From Nocardioides luteus (GTDB lineage: Bacteria > Actinomycetota > Actinomycetes > Propionibacteriales > Nocardioidaceae), in the NCBI RefSeq assembly GCF_000960475.2, contig NZ_JZDQ02000005.1, forward strand, positions 62,001-126,000: a stretch of 64,000 nt of DNA. The letters are read 5' to 3'. A program made the position numbers and the translations under genes. Under the pieces are notes generated by a model. That model did not search any database, was not told the origin of the DNA, and saw nothing but the letters and a program-made list of their open reading frames with translations. How positions within the stretch are numbered: the first letter of the stretch is position 1; each line of letters opens with the position of its first letter. This document shows positions 1 to 8,218 of this stretch, piece after piece.

Positions 1-367
1 GCAGCACCTCGTCGTGCAGCGGCCGAGCCTTCTTCAGCAGGGCCCGTCCGGCCGGCGTGAGCTCGGTGTAGATGCCGCGCCGGTCGTCGGCGCAGAGGAT
101 CCGGGTGAGGAGGTTGCGGTTCTCCAGGCGGGTGACCAGGCGGGTCGTGGCCGAGGAGGAGAGGGCCGCGGCGCGGGCCAGCTGCTGCATGCGCATGTGC
201 CAGCCGTCCTGGCGGCTGAGCGCGTCGAGGACGGTGAACTCGACGACCGAGAGGCCGTGCTCGCGCTGCAGCGCCTTCTCCAGCGCGGCCTCGATCAGGC
301 CGTGCACGGCCGCCAGCGTGCGCCAGCCCTGAGCACGGATCTCGACGGCGTCGTCTGCGATTCCCAT
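1..367 (-). CDS. MarR-family transcriptional regulator (partial, C-terminus beyond window)
   Basis: The gene reads leftwards from an ATG at 367 and runs off the window start after about 122 codons. I translated it directly: a helical N-terminus, then a winged helix with MQQLARAAALSSSATTRLV as helix-turn-helix and a wing around CADDRRGIYTELTPAGRALL, which is the classic MarR layout. It is divergent from the MFS exporter at 508, and the 140-bp gap holds repeated GCGCGTGCAACTA elements. By analogy with other MarR/MFS pairs it probably represses that transporter and itself in response to a small ligand. The ligand is not predictable. The family call is firm; the role is inferred from context. Confidence 0.85.
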   Translation of the reverse strand, partial: MGIADDAVEIRAQGWRTLAAVHGLIEAALEKALQREHGLSVVEFTVLDALSRQDGWHMRMQQLARAAALSSSATTRLVTRLENRNLLTRILCADDRRGIYTELTPAGRALLKKARPLHDEVL

Positions 368-402
368 GGGTCCTCCTTCGTGGACACCTCCAAGCATACC
401 CG

Positions 403-455
403 AGTTGCGCGGATAGTGCGCGCGTGCAACTATAAATACGAAGCGCGTGCAACTA
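403..455. promoter_or_regulatory. Putative MarR operator/promoter between divergent MarR and MFS genes
   Basis: The 13-mer GCGCGTGCAACTA occurs twice as a direct repeat (420-432 and 443-455). The inverted half AGTTGC lies at 403-408, so AGTTGC...GCAACT brackets 403-431. A TATAAA box (431-436) sits between the direct repeats and could be the -10 of the rightward promoter, which would place repressor and polymerase in competition. Function is inferred. Confidence 0.5.
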
Positions 456-507
456 CTGCGCACGCGGACTATCGACAGACGCAACCCGTCTCGACCAAGG
501 AGCATCC

Positions 508-1689
508 ATGCCCGTCGCACTGCTAGCCCTCGCGATCGGAGGGTTCGGCATCGGCCTCACCGAGTTCGTCATCATGGGCCTGCTGCCCGAGGTCTCCGCC
601 GACTTCGCGGTCAGCGAGACCACCGCCGGCTATCTCATCTCCGGCTACGCCCTCAGTGTCGCGATCGGCGCGATCGCCCTGACCCTCGCGCTCACCCGTG
701 TGCCCCGTAAGTTCGCTCTGCTGGGCCTGATGGTGCTGTTCATCATCGGCAACCTGATCTCCGCGATCTCGCCCGACTACGCCACCATGATGGTCGGCCG
801 GATCATCGCGGCGCTGTGCCACGGTGCCTTCTTCGGCATCGGTGCCGTCGTCGCCGCTCAGCTGGTCGCCCCGGAGCGCAAGGCCAGCGCGATCGCGTTC
901 ATGTTCGGCGGCCTCACCCTCGCCAACGTCCTCGGCGTGCCGCTCGGCACCCTGCTCGGCCAGGCTGCCGGCTGGCGCTCGACCTTCTGGGCGATCACCG
1001 CGATCGGCGTCATCGCCTTCATCGGCATCGCGCTCCTGGTCCCCGCCCACACCGGCCGCAACGAGGAGGCCGCCCCGGCCGTACGCACGGAGCTGGCCGC
1101 CTTCGCCAGCCCGCAGGTCTGGTTCTCGATCGCCCTGACCGTGCTCGGCTACGGAGGCATGTTCGGTGGCTTCACCTACATCGCCTTCACCCTGACCGAG
1201 GTCAGCGGCTTCTCCTCCGGCGCCGTCCCGCTGCTGCTCGTCCTCTTCGGTGTCGGCCTGTTCTTCGGCAACATCGTCGGTGGCCGCGCCGCCGACCGCG
1301 ACCTGGTCCGCACCCTCGGTGTGCTCCTCGCGGCCCTGACCGTCGTCCTCGCCGTCTTCGCCCTCGTCGCCGCCAGCCAGGTGCTGACCGTCGTCGCGCT
1401 GGTCCTGATGGGCGCGGTCGGCTTCGGCACGGTGCCGGCCCTGCAGATGCGGGTGATGGGATACGCCGACCAGGCCCCCACCCTCGCCTCCGGCGCCAAC
1501 ATCGCCGCCTTCAACGTCGGCAACGCGCTCGGCGCCTGGATCGGCGGCGTCACCCTCGCTGCCGGACTCGGCTACACCTCGCCGCTGTGGGCGGGTGCCG
1601 GGGTCACCGCGCTCGGTCTCCTCGTGCTGCTGGTCGCCGTCCGTGCGCCCGGGGGCGAGCGGCGTACGTCCGTCCCTGTTCCTGCTTGA
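508..1689 (+). CDS. MFS efflux transporter, DHA1 (AraJ/YdhP-like)
   Basis: This 393-aa protein has about twelve hydrophobic segments and no signal peptide, consistent with a drug:H+ antiporter-1 type inner-membrane exporter. The first helix carries GLTEFVIMGLLPEV, a hallmark of AraJ/YdhP-type sugar or drug efflux permeases, and the second half repeats the fold. The ATG at 508 follows a good Shine-Dalgarno (AAGGAG, 499-504). It is divergent from the MarR gene at 1-367 and is followed 29 bp later by an aldo/keto reductase, so the three probably form one inducible detoxification unit. The transported substrate is unknown. Confidence 0.85.
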   Translation: MPVALLALAIGGFGIGLTEFVIMGLLPEVSADFAVSETTAGYLISGYALSVAIGAIALTLALTRVPRKFALLGLMVLFIIGNLISAISPDYATMMVGRIIAALCHGAFFGIGAVVAAQLVAPERKASAIAFMFGGLTLANVLGVPLGTLLGQAAGWRSTFWAITAIGVIAFIGIALLVPAHTGRNEEAAPAVRTELAAFASPQVWFSIALTVLGYGGMFGGFTYIAFTLTEVSGFSSGAVPLLLVLFGVGLFFGNIVGGRAADRDLVRTLGVLLAALTVVLAVFALVAASQVLTVVALVLMGAVGFGTVPALQMRVMGYADQAPTLASGANIAAFNVGNALGAWIGGVTLAAGLGYTSPLWAGAGVTALGLLVLLVAVRAPGGERRTSVPVPA

Positions 1690-1718
1690 ACCCCGATCCC
1701 CAAGAAAAGAGAAGGCTC

Positions 1719-2540
1719 ATGACCATCCCCGACATCACCCTGAACAACGGCGTCGAGATGCCGCAGCTCGGCTTCGGCGTCTTCCAGGTGCCGAACGACG
1801 AGACCGAGGCGGCCGTGACGGCCGCGCTCGAGGCCGGCTACCGCAGCATCGACACCGCGGCGGTCTACGGCAACGAGGCCGGCGTCGGCCGCGCCCTCGC
1901 GACGTCGGGCATCGCCCGCGAGGAGCTCTTCATCACCACGAAGCTCTGGAACGCCGACCACGAGCGGCCGGTCGAGGCGTACGAGAAGAGCCTCGAGCTC
2001 CTCGGCCTCGACCGGGTCGACCTCTACCTGATCCACTGGCCCGCCCCGGCCCGTGACCTGTACGTCGGGGCCTGGCAGGGCCTAGAGGAGCTGTACGCCG
2101 CGGGCCGGGCCCGCGCGATCGGCGTCTCGAACTTCCTGCCCGAGCACCTGGACCGGATCGTCGGGCTCGGTGGCACGGTACCGGCGGTCAACCAGATCGA
2201 GCTGCACCCGGCGCTGCAGCAGCGTGCCACGGTTGCCGCGAACGACAAGCTCGGGATCGTGACGGAGGCGTGGAGCCCGCTCGCCCAGGGCGCGATGCTC
2301 CAGAACCCGGCCATCACCGCGATCGCCGACCGCCTCGGTCGCACCGCCGCCCAGGTGATCCTGCGCTGGCACCTCCAGCAGGGCCGGGTCGTGATCCCCA
2401 AGTCGGTGACCCCGGCACGGATCGCGCAGAACATCGACGTGTTCGGCTTCGACCTCACCGCGGCCGACCTGGCCGCGATCGACGCCCTGGAGAGCGCGGG
2501 TCGCACCGGCCCGGACCCGGCGGAGTTCAGCGCCGCCTGA
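1719..2540 (+). CDS. Aldo/keto reductase (2,5-diketo-D-gluconate reductase-like)
   Basis: The 273-aa protein is an NADPH-dependent (alpha/beta)8-barrel reductase of carbonyl compounds. The catalytic tetrad is visible as D45 and Y50 (RSIDTAAVYGNE), K75 (ITTKLWN) and H106 (YLIHWP). The cofactor-binding C-terminal part contains VIPKSVTPARIAQN. The ATG at 1719 is preceded by AGAGAAGG. The length matches the bacterial AKR5-type group. It lies 29 bp behind the MFS exporter in the same orientation and is probably co-transcribed, so it may reduce a toxic aldehyde or ketone. The substrate cannot be read from sequence. Confidence 0.9.
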   Translation: MTIPDITLNNGVEMPQLGFGVFQVPNDETEAAVTAALEAGYRSIDTAAVYGNEAGVGRALATSGIAREELFITTKLWNADHERPVEAYEKSLELLGLDRVDLYLIHWPAPARDLYVGAWQGLEELYAAGRARAIGVSNFLPEHLDRIVGLGGTVPAVNQIELHPALQQRATVAANDKLGIVTEAWSPLAQGAMLQNPAITAIADRLGRTAAQVILRWHLQQGRVVIPKSVTPARIAQNIDVFGFDLTAADLAAIDALESAGRTGPDPAEFSAA

Positions 2541-2559
2541 GCCCCTGGCGGCCAGGGGC
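2541..2559 (+). terminator. Candidate intrinsic terminator after the AKR gene
   Basis: GCCCCTGGC and GCCAGGGGC form a 9-bp inverted repeat around a single G immediately after the AKR stop codon. No long T-tract follows, as is common in high-GC actinobacteria. Confidence 0.45.
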
Positions 2560-2624
2560 AGGTGTTATCGATCGGTGATCGGCCCAGGGGTGGTCTCCGT
2601 CCCGGTTCGGGGCATGCTTGGCTC

Positions 2625-3008
2625 ATGCGATTGACCGAGCATGAGCTCACCGTGGCCCTGACCGGGACGGCGAAGACCTTCCTGGGCTCCGGCCGGAAGT
2701 TCCGCAAGGGCGGCGCCGACATCGACCAGGTCTGGGACGAGACCGACCGTTTCCAGCGCTTCAAGCTCCTGGACAGCATCGGCACCCAGATCTTCCCGGT
2801 GCTCACCGACCTCCCCGACGTCGACGTCCCGGTCGGCGGTCGTCCGTCCTTCCCGGAGGAGCAGATCCGCGAGGTCGTCGAGCGCCACGTCGGTGACGTC
2901 GGCCGGCTCCGCCGGGCGGTCACGGTCAAGGCACGCGTCGCGCTCGTCCAGACCGCCCTCTCCAACCTGCCGCCCCGGGCCGAGGGCGATCTGCGCCTGA
3001 ACGACTGA
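2625..3008 (+). CDS. Hypothetical protein, 127 aa
   Basis: I do not recognise this family. The protein starts MRLTEHELTVALTGTAKTFL, is soluble, rich in charged residues and largely helical, with no signal peptide or membrane span. An ATG at 2625 is preferred over an in-frame ATG at 2562, because the upstream 21 codons look like non-coding sequence and include the post-AKR spacer. It sits alone between the AKR and the convergent TetR gene. The composition (EVVERHVGDVGRLRRAV) looks genuinely coding rather than a shadow frame. Confidence 0.7.
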   Translation: MRLTEHELTVALTGTAKTFLGSGRKFRKGGADIDQVWDETDRFQRFKLLDSIGTQIFPVLTDLPDVDVPVGGRPSFPEEQIREVVERHVGDVGRLRRAVTVKARVALVQTALSNLPPRAEGDLRLND

Positions 3009-3018
3009 CTCGTCCGGG

Positions 3019-3546
3019 TCAGTCGCGTAGCAACGCCGCGACCGCTTGGCCGACCTTGGCCGGATTCGCCTGCGCGCCGGTGATCATGTCGGTGTAGAGA
3101 AATGTCTCCACCACTCGCACCAGCAGGTAGGCGAGGTCTGGAGGCTCCATGGGCAGCTTGGCCGGGTCCAGGTGCTGGTTCAGCAGTTCCTGCATCGCGG
3201 CTGTCATTCTGCCCTGGAGAGAGCCCGCGCGAGTGGTCAGCACGCGCAAGGCCCGTTCTGGCTCGCGACGCAGGAACACGGCGAAGTAGTCCGTCGCGAG
3301 CAGCGTTTCGCTGAAGCTCTCCAATGCGCCGGCCAGCTTCGTGCCGCCCTCGCCCGGTGCCGCTGCGACCGCGTCGCGCAAGGTCGGTTCGGCGAGCGAC
3401 CACATCACCTCGGTCAGCAGCTCGTCTCGACCGCCGACCCAGCGAAACAGCGTCGCCCGGCTGACGCCGACCTCGGTGGCCAGGTCTTGCATCTCGATGC
3501 GCCGGCCGGCCTGGAACCAGCGTCGGGCGATCTTGAACGCGGTCAA
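3019..3546 (-). CDS. TetR-family regulator (QsdR-like), start uncertain
   Basis: At least 175 aa: an N-terminal helix-turn-helix (QDLATEVGVSRATLFRWVGG) followed by an all-helical ligand-binding domain of the type I associate with QsdR-like regulators. The first conventional start in the open frame is TTG at 3546, but codons upstream to 3603 read ISQTPLGRQLAGPKGRPDP, which looks like a natural lead-in. They end at an ATC triplet (3603) five bases after a perfect AGGAGG, with an in-frame TAG just upstream. The true start may therefore be non-canonical ATC at 3603. It is divergent from the secreted lipase at 3748 and may control it. Confidence 0.8.
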   Translation of the reverse strand: MTAFKIARRWFQAGRRIEMQDLATEVGVSRATLFRWVGGRDELLTEVMWSLAEPTLRDAVAAAPGEGGTKLAGALESFSETLLATDYFAVFLRREPERALRVLTTRAGSLQGRMTAAMQELLNQHLDPAKLPMEPPDLAYLLVRVVETFLYTDMITGAQANPAKVGQAVAALLRD

Positions 3547-3675
3547 CGGATCGGGCCGGCCTTTCGGGCCCGCCAGCTGTCGTCCCAGTGGTGTCTGGCT
3601 GATGGGGACCTCCTAGAAGAGACATATCTGAAAACGTTGCATGACTGAATCAAATGGGGTAAACAGAGCATACAT

Positions 3676-3691
3676 GTGAGTGCTGTCACAT
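3676..3691. promoter_or_regulatory. CRP/GlxR-type site upstream of the lipase gene
   Basis: TGTGAGTGCTGTCACA matches the actinobacterial Crp/GlxR consensus TGTGA-N6-TCACA exactly. It lies 57 bp before the lipase GTG start, between two divergent genes. The match is seen directly; cAMP-dependent control is inferred from the family. Confidence 0.65.
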
Positions 3692-3747
3692 TTGTATCGC
3701 TTTGGCGAGTGGCTTCGTGCCCGCGCCCTCGGAGCAGGAGGAGTCTG

Positions 3748-4812
3748 GTGAATAGGAACAGATGGCGATCGTCGGCTGTGTCGATCGCGTCCGCACTGGT
3801 CGTGACGCTGAGCGCGCTCGCGATGTCGAGCGGTCCGGCCGTGGCGACCGACCGCGAGTCCGTGTCGGTCGACGATCACGAGTTCGCTCCGATCGACCAG
3901 CCAGGTCCGGCCCTCACGGTGCCGGAGGCGACCCTTGCCAAGAGCGTGGTGTGCTCCGGGAATGTCGAGCAGTCTCGGCGCGGGGTCGTGCTCTTTGTCC
4001 ACGGCACCACGATGACGCCGGGTGAGAACTTCGAGTGGAACTGGCTGCGGGCGATGACGCAGAGTGGCCGGCCATATTGCACGGTAGCCATGCCGAACCG
4101 TGCGATGACCGATGCGCAGATCTCGGCCGAGTACGTGGTGCACGCCGTGCGCTACGTTCATCGGACGAGCGGTCGCAAGGTCGACATCCTGGGGCACAGC
4201 CAAGGCGGTCTGGTGCCCCGCTTCGCCCTCCGGTTCTGGCCGGACATCCGTGCCATGGTCGATGACTACGTCGGCTTCGGTGCCACCAACCATGGATCGT
4301 TCGTGGTCAATGCACTGTGCCCCCCGGCTGTTGGCTGCTCGCCGTCTCTGTGGCAGCAGACGGCGGACTCGGACTTCACCAGGGCAACCAACTCGCGGCA
4401 AGAGACCTTCGCCGGCATCTCGTACACCAACATCTACAGTCGCACCGACGAGTTCGTACGTCCCGCGCTCGACGACACCGGCACCAGCTCGCTGCACACC
4501 GGTGACGGTCGCATCACCAATGTCGCGATCCAGGACGTCTGCCCACTCGATGCCGCTTCCGAACATATCGCGGTCGGAACCTACGACCCGGTGGCCTATG
4601 CGCTGGCCATAGACGCGCTGGATCATGACGGTCCGTCGGACCCGGGAAGGGTCGCGCGTTCGGTGTGCACGCAGTTGTTCATGCCTGGCGTGGACACGCT
4701 GCAGTTCGCCACCGAGTATGTGAACTCGATGACCTCCATCGCCAAAGAGCTCGTGCTGCACAACCGCACGCCGAAGGAGCCTGAGCTCAAGTCGTACGTG
4801 TTTGCCAGGTGA
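3748..4812 (+). CDS. Secreted lipase/esterase (alpha/beta hydrolase, CALB-like)
   Basis: From GTG at 3748 (AGGAGG about 6 bp upstream) the product is 354 aa and begins with a Sec signal peptide: VNRNRWRSS, a hydrophobic stretch to about residue 28, then PAVA-T. A longer reading from 3676 would put 24 residues before the signal peptide and overlap the CRP-like site, so I reject it. The oxyanion loop FVHGTT precedes the nucleophile S151 in GHSQGG. D234 (YSRTDEFV) and H273 (ASEHIAV) complete a triad with spacing close to Candida antarctica lipase B. Six cysteines in the mature part suggest disulfides. It is probably exported to hydrolyse short-chain esters or lipids. Confidence 0.88.
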   Translation: MNRNRWRSSAVSIASALVVTLSALAMSSGPAVATDRESVSVDDHEFAPIDQPGPALTVPEATLAKSVVCSGNVEQSRRGVVLFVHGTTMTPGENFEWNWLRAMTQSGRPYCTVAMPNRAMTDAQISAEYVVHAVRYVHRTSGRKVDILGHSQGGLVPRFALRFWPDIRAMVDDYVGFGATNHGSFVVNALCPPAVGCSPSLWQQTADSDFTRATNSRQETFAGISYTNIYSRTDEFVRPALDDTGTSSLHTGDGRITNVAIQDVCPLDAASEHIAVGTYDPVAYALAIDALDHDGPSDPGRVARSVCTQLFMPGVDTLQFATEYVNSMTSIAKELVLHNRTPKEPELKSYVFAR

Positions 4813-4870
4813 GGTTCGGGGCCGGATCTCTGTCTGTTCTCTGAGTCGGTGACCAGTGGTCTGTGCTTGG

Positions 4871-4900
4871 GCGGCCGAGTGGGTGGACCCCCTCGGCCGC
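4871..4900. terminator. Bidirectional terminator between lipase and OhrR-like gene
   Basis: GCGGCCGAG (4871-4879) pairs with CTCGGCCGC (4892-4900), with an inner GGG/CCC pairing, between two convergent genes. It abuts the stop codon of the leftward gene. Confidence 0.6.
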
Positions 4901-5347
4901 TCAGGACAGCCGCTGGGCGACGTTGTCGCTGAGGTGCTCGAGCGAGTCCTTGAGGATGGTGAACTCCTCGGTCTGGAGGGCCATCACCTCGGCGATGGTG
5001 TCGGGCACGCCTTCGGCCCGTTTGCGCAGGTCGGCGCCGGCGTCGGTCAGGCGGAGCCGGACGCTGCGCTGGTCGTCGGGGTGCTTCTCGCGGGTGATCA
5101 GCCCGGCGGCCTCCAGGCGCTTGACCAGCGGCGTGACGGTGCCGTAGTCGAGGCCGAGCTGCTCGCCGAGCTCTCCGGTCGAGATGGGGGAGCTCTCCCA
5201 TAGCACGAGCATCGCTACGTACTGGGAGTAGGTCAGGCCGAGGGCATCGAGGATCGGTCGGTAGGCGGCGGTCACGAGCCGCTGCGCGGTGTAGAGCGAG
5301 AAGCACAGCTGCTCGCTCAGCTCCAGGCTGTGGCGAGTCTCTGTCAT
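4901..5347 (-). CDS. OhrR-like MarR-family redox regulator
   Basis: The 148-aa protein has the OhrR signature: a cysteine at position 15 in QLCFSLYTAQR followed by YRPILDALGLTYSQYVAMLVLWE. The wing reads LDYGTVTPLVKRLEAAGLI with DDQRSVRLRLT. In the family the N-terminal Cys is oxidised by organic hydroperoxides, releasing DNA. Here the divergent partner is not an ohr peroxidase but a GlxA-type activator (5454), so the usual regulon may be rewired. Three near-identical 14-bp palindromes fill the shared promoter. Family assignment is strong; the inducer is inferred. Confidence 0.85.
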   Translation of the reverse strand: MTETRHSLELSEQLCFSLYTAQRLVTAAYRPILDALGLTYSQYVAMLVLWESSPISTGELGEQLGLDYGTVTPLVKRLEAAGLITREKHPDDQRSVRLRLTDAGADLRKRAEGVPDTIAEVMALQTEEFTILKDSLEHLSDNVAQRLS

Positions 5348-5364
5348 GACCCCAGCCTACAACC

Positions 5365-5437
5365 CCTTGCGCGCAAGCCTTTTGATGTAGAGCCTTGCGT
5401 GCAAGGTAAGTGCGGGTAAGATTCCTTGTGCGCAAGG
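5365..5437. promoter_or_regulatory. Triple operator CCTTGYGYGCAAGG for the OhrR-like repressor
   Basis: Three copies of a 14-bp palindrome lie at 5365-5378 (CCTTGCGCGCAAGC), 5393-5406 (CCTTGCGTGCAAGG) and 5424-5437 (CCTTGTGCGCAAGG). Centre-to-centre distances are 28 and 31 bp, near three helical turns, compatible with binding on one face of the DNA. They lie between divergent genes, so autoregulation plus control of the GlxA-like gene is likely. Confidence 0.7.
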
Positions 5438-5453
5438 TATTTGACCTGAAGGA

Positions 5454-6563
5454 GTGACCGACATATCCAAGTCCGTGCTGGAGCCGGCAGCAGCCGAGTT
5501 CGCTGACCTGCCCTGCCTGTCCGACCGCGGCCCCGCCGATGGTCGTGTGCCCACGTCCCACGTCCGCCGGCGGATCGCGTTCCTGCTCTTCGACGGGGTG
5601 AAGATGCTCGACTACGTCGGTCCCGCCGAGGTCTTCGTCGAGGCCAACCAGGCCGTGGACGGCTACGACATCGTGCTGCTCTCGCCGGACGGGAAGGACG
5701 TGGTGACCTCGCTCGGCAGCCGGGTCTCCGTGCACGGGGCGGCCCACGAGGTGGGCGATCTCGACACCGTGATCGTGCCGGGGAGCGAGCTGCCACCCCA
5801 CGAGTTCGTACGCAGCCCGGTGACCGAGGCGGCGAGCGCGCTCGCTTCGCGTGCCCGACGGGTGGTCTCGATCTGCAGCGGCGCCTTCGTGCTCGCCGAG
5901 ATCGGCCTGCTCGACGGCCGGCGCGCGACGACGCACTGGAAGTTCGCGCCGGAGCTCCAACGTCTGTATCCGAGCGTGCGGGTCGAGCCCGACGCGATCT
6001 TCGTCCGTGACGGCGAGATCCTCACCTCGGCCGGCGTCGCGGCGGGCATCGATCTGGCGCTCGCCCTGGTCGAGGACGACCACGGCGCCGACGTCGCGCG
6101 CCAGGTCGCGCAGCTCCTGCTCGTCTACCTGCAGCGCTCCGGCGGTCAGTCGCAGTACTCGGTCCCGCTGCGGGCCCGGGCGCAACCGGCGTCGATCGTC
6201 CGCCGTGCGACCGATCTGGTCGATGCCGATCCCACCCGCGCCTGGACCGTGACCGACCTCGCCCGTCTCGTCTCGACCAGCCCGCGCCACCTGGCCCGGC
6301 GCTTCCGCGACGAGCTCGGCCAGTCACCCTCCGAGTACGTCACCGCGGTGCGCTTCGACCTCGCCCGGATGCGCCTCGAGGTCGGTGCCAGCGTGACCGA
6401 GACGGCGGCGCAGTCGGGATACGGCAGCCCCGAGGCGCTGCGGCGTACGTTCATCGCGCGGCTCGGCATCTCCCCGTCGCAGTACCAGCGCCGGTTCCGG
6501 TCCGCACTGCCGGCCGAACGCGGCCGGCGCAAGGGACGAGCCGAGTTCGAGCTGGCGGACTGA
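5454..6563 (+). CDS. GlxA-family transcriptional regulator (DJ-1/PfpI domain + AraC HTH)
   Basis: The protein is about 369 aa with two domains. Residues about 38-215 form a DJ-1/PfpI-like fold (RRRIAFLLFDGVKMLDYVGP...) with the usual nucleophile-elbow cysteine C141 in VVSICSGAF, followed by TTHW. The C-terminal part is an AraC helix-turn-helix pair (WTVTDLARLVSTSPRHLARRF and a second helix ending GYGSPEALRRTF). Such proteins are transcription factors sensing small metabolites. The GTG at 5454 overlaps its apparent Shine-Dalgarno (AAGGAG), so the start could be slightly downstream. Its promoter carries the three OhrR-like operators. Confidence 0.85.
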   Translation: MTDISKSVLEPAAAEFADLPCLSDRGPADGRVPTSHVRRRIAFLLFDGVKMLDYVGPAEVFVEANQAVDGYDIVLLSPDGKDVVTSLGSRVSVHGAAHEVGDLDTVIVPGSELPPHEFVRSPVTEAASALASRARRVVSICSGAFVLAEIGLLDGRRATTHWKFAPELQRLYPSVRVEPDAIFVRDGEILTSAGVAAGIDLALALVEDDHGADVARQVAQLLLVYLQRSGGQSQYSVPLRARAQPASIVRRATDLVDADPTRAWTVTDLARLVSTSPRHLARRFRDELGQSPSEYVTAVRFDLARMRLEVGASVTETAAQSGYGSPEALRRTFIARLGISPSQYQRRFRSALPAERGRRKGRAEFELAD

Positions 6564-6569
6564 ACCGCC

Positions 6570-7427
6570 TCAGAGCGCCTGGTTGCCGACGACCGTCACC
6601 AGCGCCAGGCGCTCGGCATCCTCGGTGCCGGGCTCGGCGGTGTAGACCATGATCCGCAGGCCCTCGACGGCGACGGTCAGCGTGTCGCAGTCGAGCGCGA
6701 TCCGGCCGACCGTGGGGTGCTCGATGATCTTGTGGCGCGCCGGTTCATGGTGCTGGGAGGGGTCGGCGCTCTCCCACAGGTCGGCGAAGTGCGGGCTGGC
6801 GGCGCGCAGGTCGTCGAGGAGCCGTCGCAGCCGCTGGTCACCGGGGTAGCGAGCCGCGGTGAGCCTCAGGTCGCCGACCAGGCCCGCCTGCAGCGCCTCG
6901 GTCTCCGCCTGGGTGGTGACCGCCCGGCTGCTGGGGCCGACGAAGTTGCGCCACACCGCGTTGCGCTCGCGGCTCTCCCAGGTCGTGGTCTCTCCCATGA
7001 GCGCGTCGTAGGCCTCGTTGGCGATCACCAGGTTCCATGCCGCGTCGTAGACCACGACCGGGGTGTGCGCCAGCCGGTCGAGGAGCCGCTGCACGCTGGG
7101 CGGAACCCGCGAGGAGACCACCTCCCGGCCGGGAGTGGCATGCCCGGCGAGGCGGAACAGCAGGTCACGGTCGGCGTCCGGGAGCCGGAGCGCCCGGGCG
7201 AGCGCCTCGACCACCTGCGCCGACGGTGAGGTCGCCCGCCCCTGCTCGAGCCGGGTCAGGTAGTCGACCGAGATGCCGGCCAGGCTCGCGACCTCCTCGC
7301 GCCGCAGCCCGGTGGCCCGGCGCCGCCCGCCCGCCGGCAGGCCGACCGAGGTCGGCTCCACGCGGTCGCGCCAGCGACGCAGCACCCGGCCGAACTCCGA
7401 TGACTCCACCCCACCAGTCTCCGACAT
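6570..7427 (-). CDS. XRE-family regulator with MmyB-like ligand-binding domain
   Basis: The 285-aa protein has an N-terminal Cro/C1 helix-turn-helix (GLRREEVASLAGISVDYLTR, LEQGR) and a long C-terminal MmyB-type PAS-like ligand-binding domain (VVVYDAAWNLVIANEAYDAL; ERNAVWRNF; HPTVGRIALDCDTL). This architecture is very common in actinobacteria, usually next to short-chain dehydrogenases, and the domain is reported to bind fatty-acid-like ligands in some members. It is divergent from the SDR at 7511 with an inverted repeat between them. The start ATG at 7427 follows the family N-terminus well. Confidence 0.88.
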   Translation of the reverse strand: MSETGGVESSEFGRVLRRWRDRVEPTSVGLPAGGRRRATGLRREEVASLAGISVDYLTRLEQGRATSPSAQVVEALARALRLPDADRDLLFRLAGHATPGREVVSSRVPPSVQRLLDRLAHTPVVVYDAAWNLVIANEAYDALMGETTTWESRERNAVWRNFVGPSSRAVTTQAETEALQAGLVGDLRLTAARYPGDQRLRRLLDDLRAASPHFADLWESADPSQHHEPARHKIIEHPTVGRIALDCDTLTVAVEGLRIMVYTAEPGTEDAERLALVTVVGNQAL

Positions 7428-7452
7428 GGCCGAGCCGATGTCCTGGCCCTGC

Positions 7453-7474
7453 CGGTCCTACGAAAACCGGACCG
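7453..7474. promoter_or_regulatory. Inverted repeat between XRE regulator and SDR
   Basis: CGGTCC-N10-GGACCG lies in the 83-bp divergent intergenic region and is the best candidate operator for the adjacent MmyB-like regulator. Only the symmetry is seen; function is inferred. Confidence 0.4.
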
Positions 7475-7510
7475 CTTCCTAGGGCCGCGTCGCCGACGCA
7501 GCCTGGAGAC

Positions 7511-8218
7511 ATGACCACCACACTGATCACCGGGGCCAACAAGGGTCTCGGCAAGGAGACCGCCCGCCGCCTTATCGCCGCCGGGCACACCGTCTACGTC
7601 GGCGCCCGTGACGAGGCCCGTGGCCGGGCCGCGGCCGCCGAGCTCGGCGCCCGGTTCGCACGCATCGACGTCACCGACGACGCCTCCGTCACCACTGCGG
7701 CCGAGCAGATCGCCGCCGACGGCGGCCTGGACGTACTCGTCAACAACGCCGGCGTCGAACCGCGGCTGGCCGGCAACGCCATCCCGACCGCCGCCGACGA
7801 GAGTGTCGAGGACGTACGCGCCACCTTCGAGACCAACCTGTTCGGCGGGCTCCGGGTGACCCGGGCCTTCGTCCCGCTGCTGCTGAAGTCGCCGGCACCC
7901 GTCATCGTCAACGTCTCCAGCGGCCTGGCCTCGCTCGGCATGCTCAGCGACCCCGAGGGCTTCACCTACTTCTACCGGGGCCTGAGCTACCCGGCCTCCA
8001 AGGCCGCCGTCAACGCCGCCACCATCCAGCTCGCCAAGGCCTACCCGAGCATCCGGATCAACGCGGTCGAACCCGGTTTCACCGACACCGACCTCAACGG
8101 CCACACCGGCACCCAGACCGTCGAGGAGGGTGCCGAGATCATCGTCCGGATGGCGCAGCTCGGCCCGGACGGCCCGACCGGGACGTACGTCTCGGGCCAG
8201 GGCCCGCTGCCCTACTGA
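7511..8218 (+). CDS. Short-chain dehydrogenase/reductase
   Basis: A 235-aa classical SDR. It has TGANKGLG for nucleotide binding, NNAG, a catalytic serine in [14 protein letters not shown] as the Tyr-x3-Lys pair, and PG at the end of the fold. An ATG at 7511 with upstream GGAG is chosen over the much longer open frame. Its overall form resembles NADP-dependent reductases that are targets of MmyB-type regulators, and it is divergent from one. The substrate is unknown. The gene overlaps the convergent HAD gene by 7 bp at the 3' ends. Confidence 0.88.
   Translation: MTTTLITGANKGLGKETARRLIAAGHTVYVGARDEARGRAAAAELGARFARIDVTDDASVTTAAEQIAADGGLDVLVNNAGVEPRLAGNAIPTAADESVEDVRATFETNLFGGLRVTRAFVPLLLKSPAPVIVNVSSGLASLGMLSDPEGFTYFYRGLSYPASKAAVNAATIQLAKAYPSIRINAVEPGFTDTDLNGHTGTQTVEEGAEIIVRMAQLGPDGPTGTYVSGQGPLPY

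Noticed and set aside
3676..3747. Extended N-terminus of the lipase from GTG 3676
   Set aside because: It would place 24 residues before a perfect signal peptide, overlaps the CRP-like palindrome and has no ribosome-binding site, whereas GTG 3748 follows AGGAGG.
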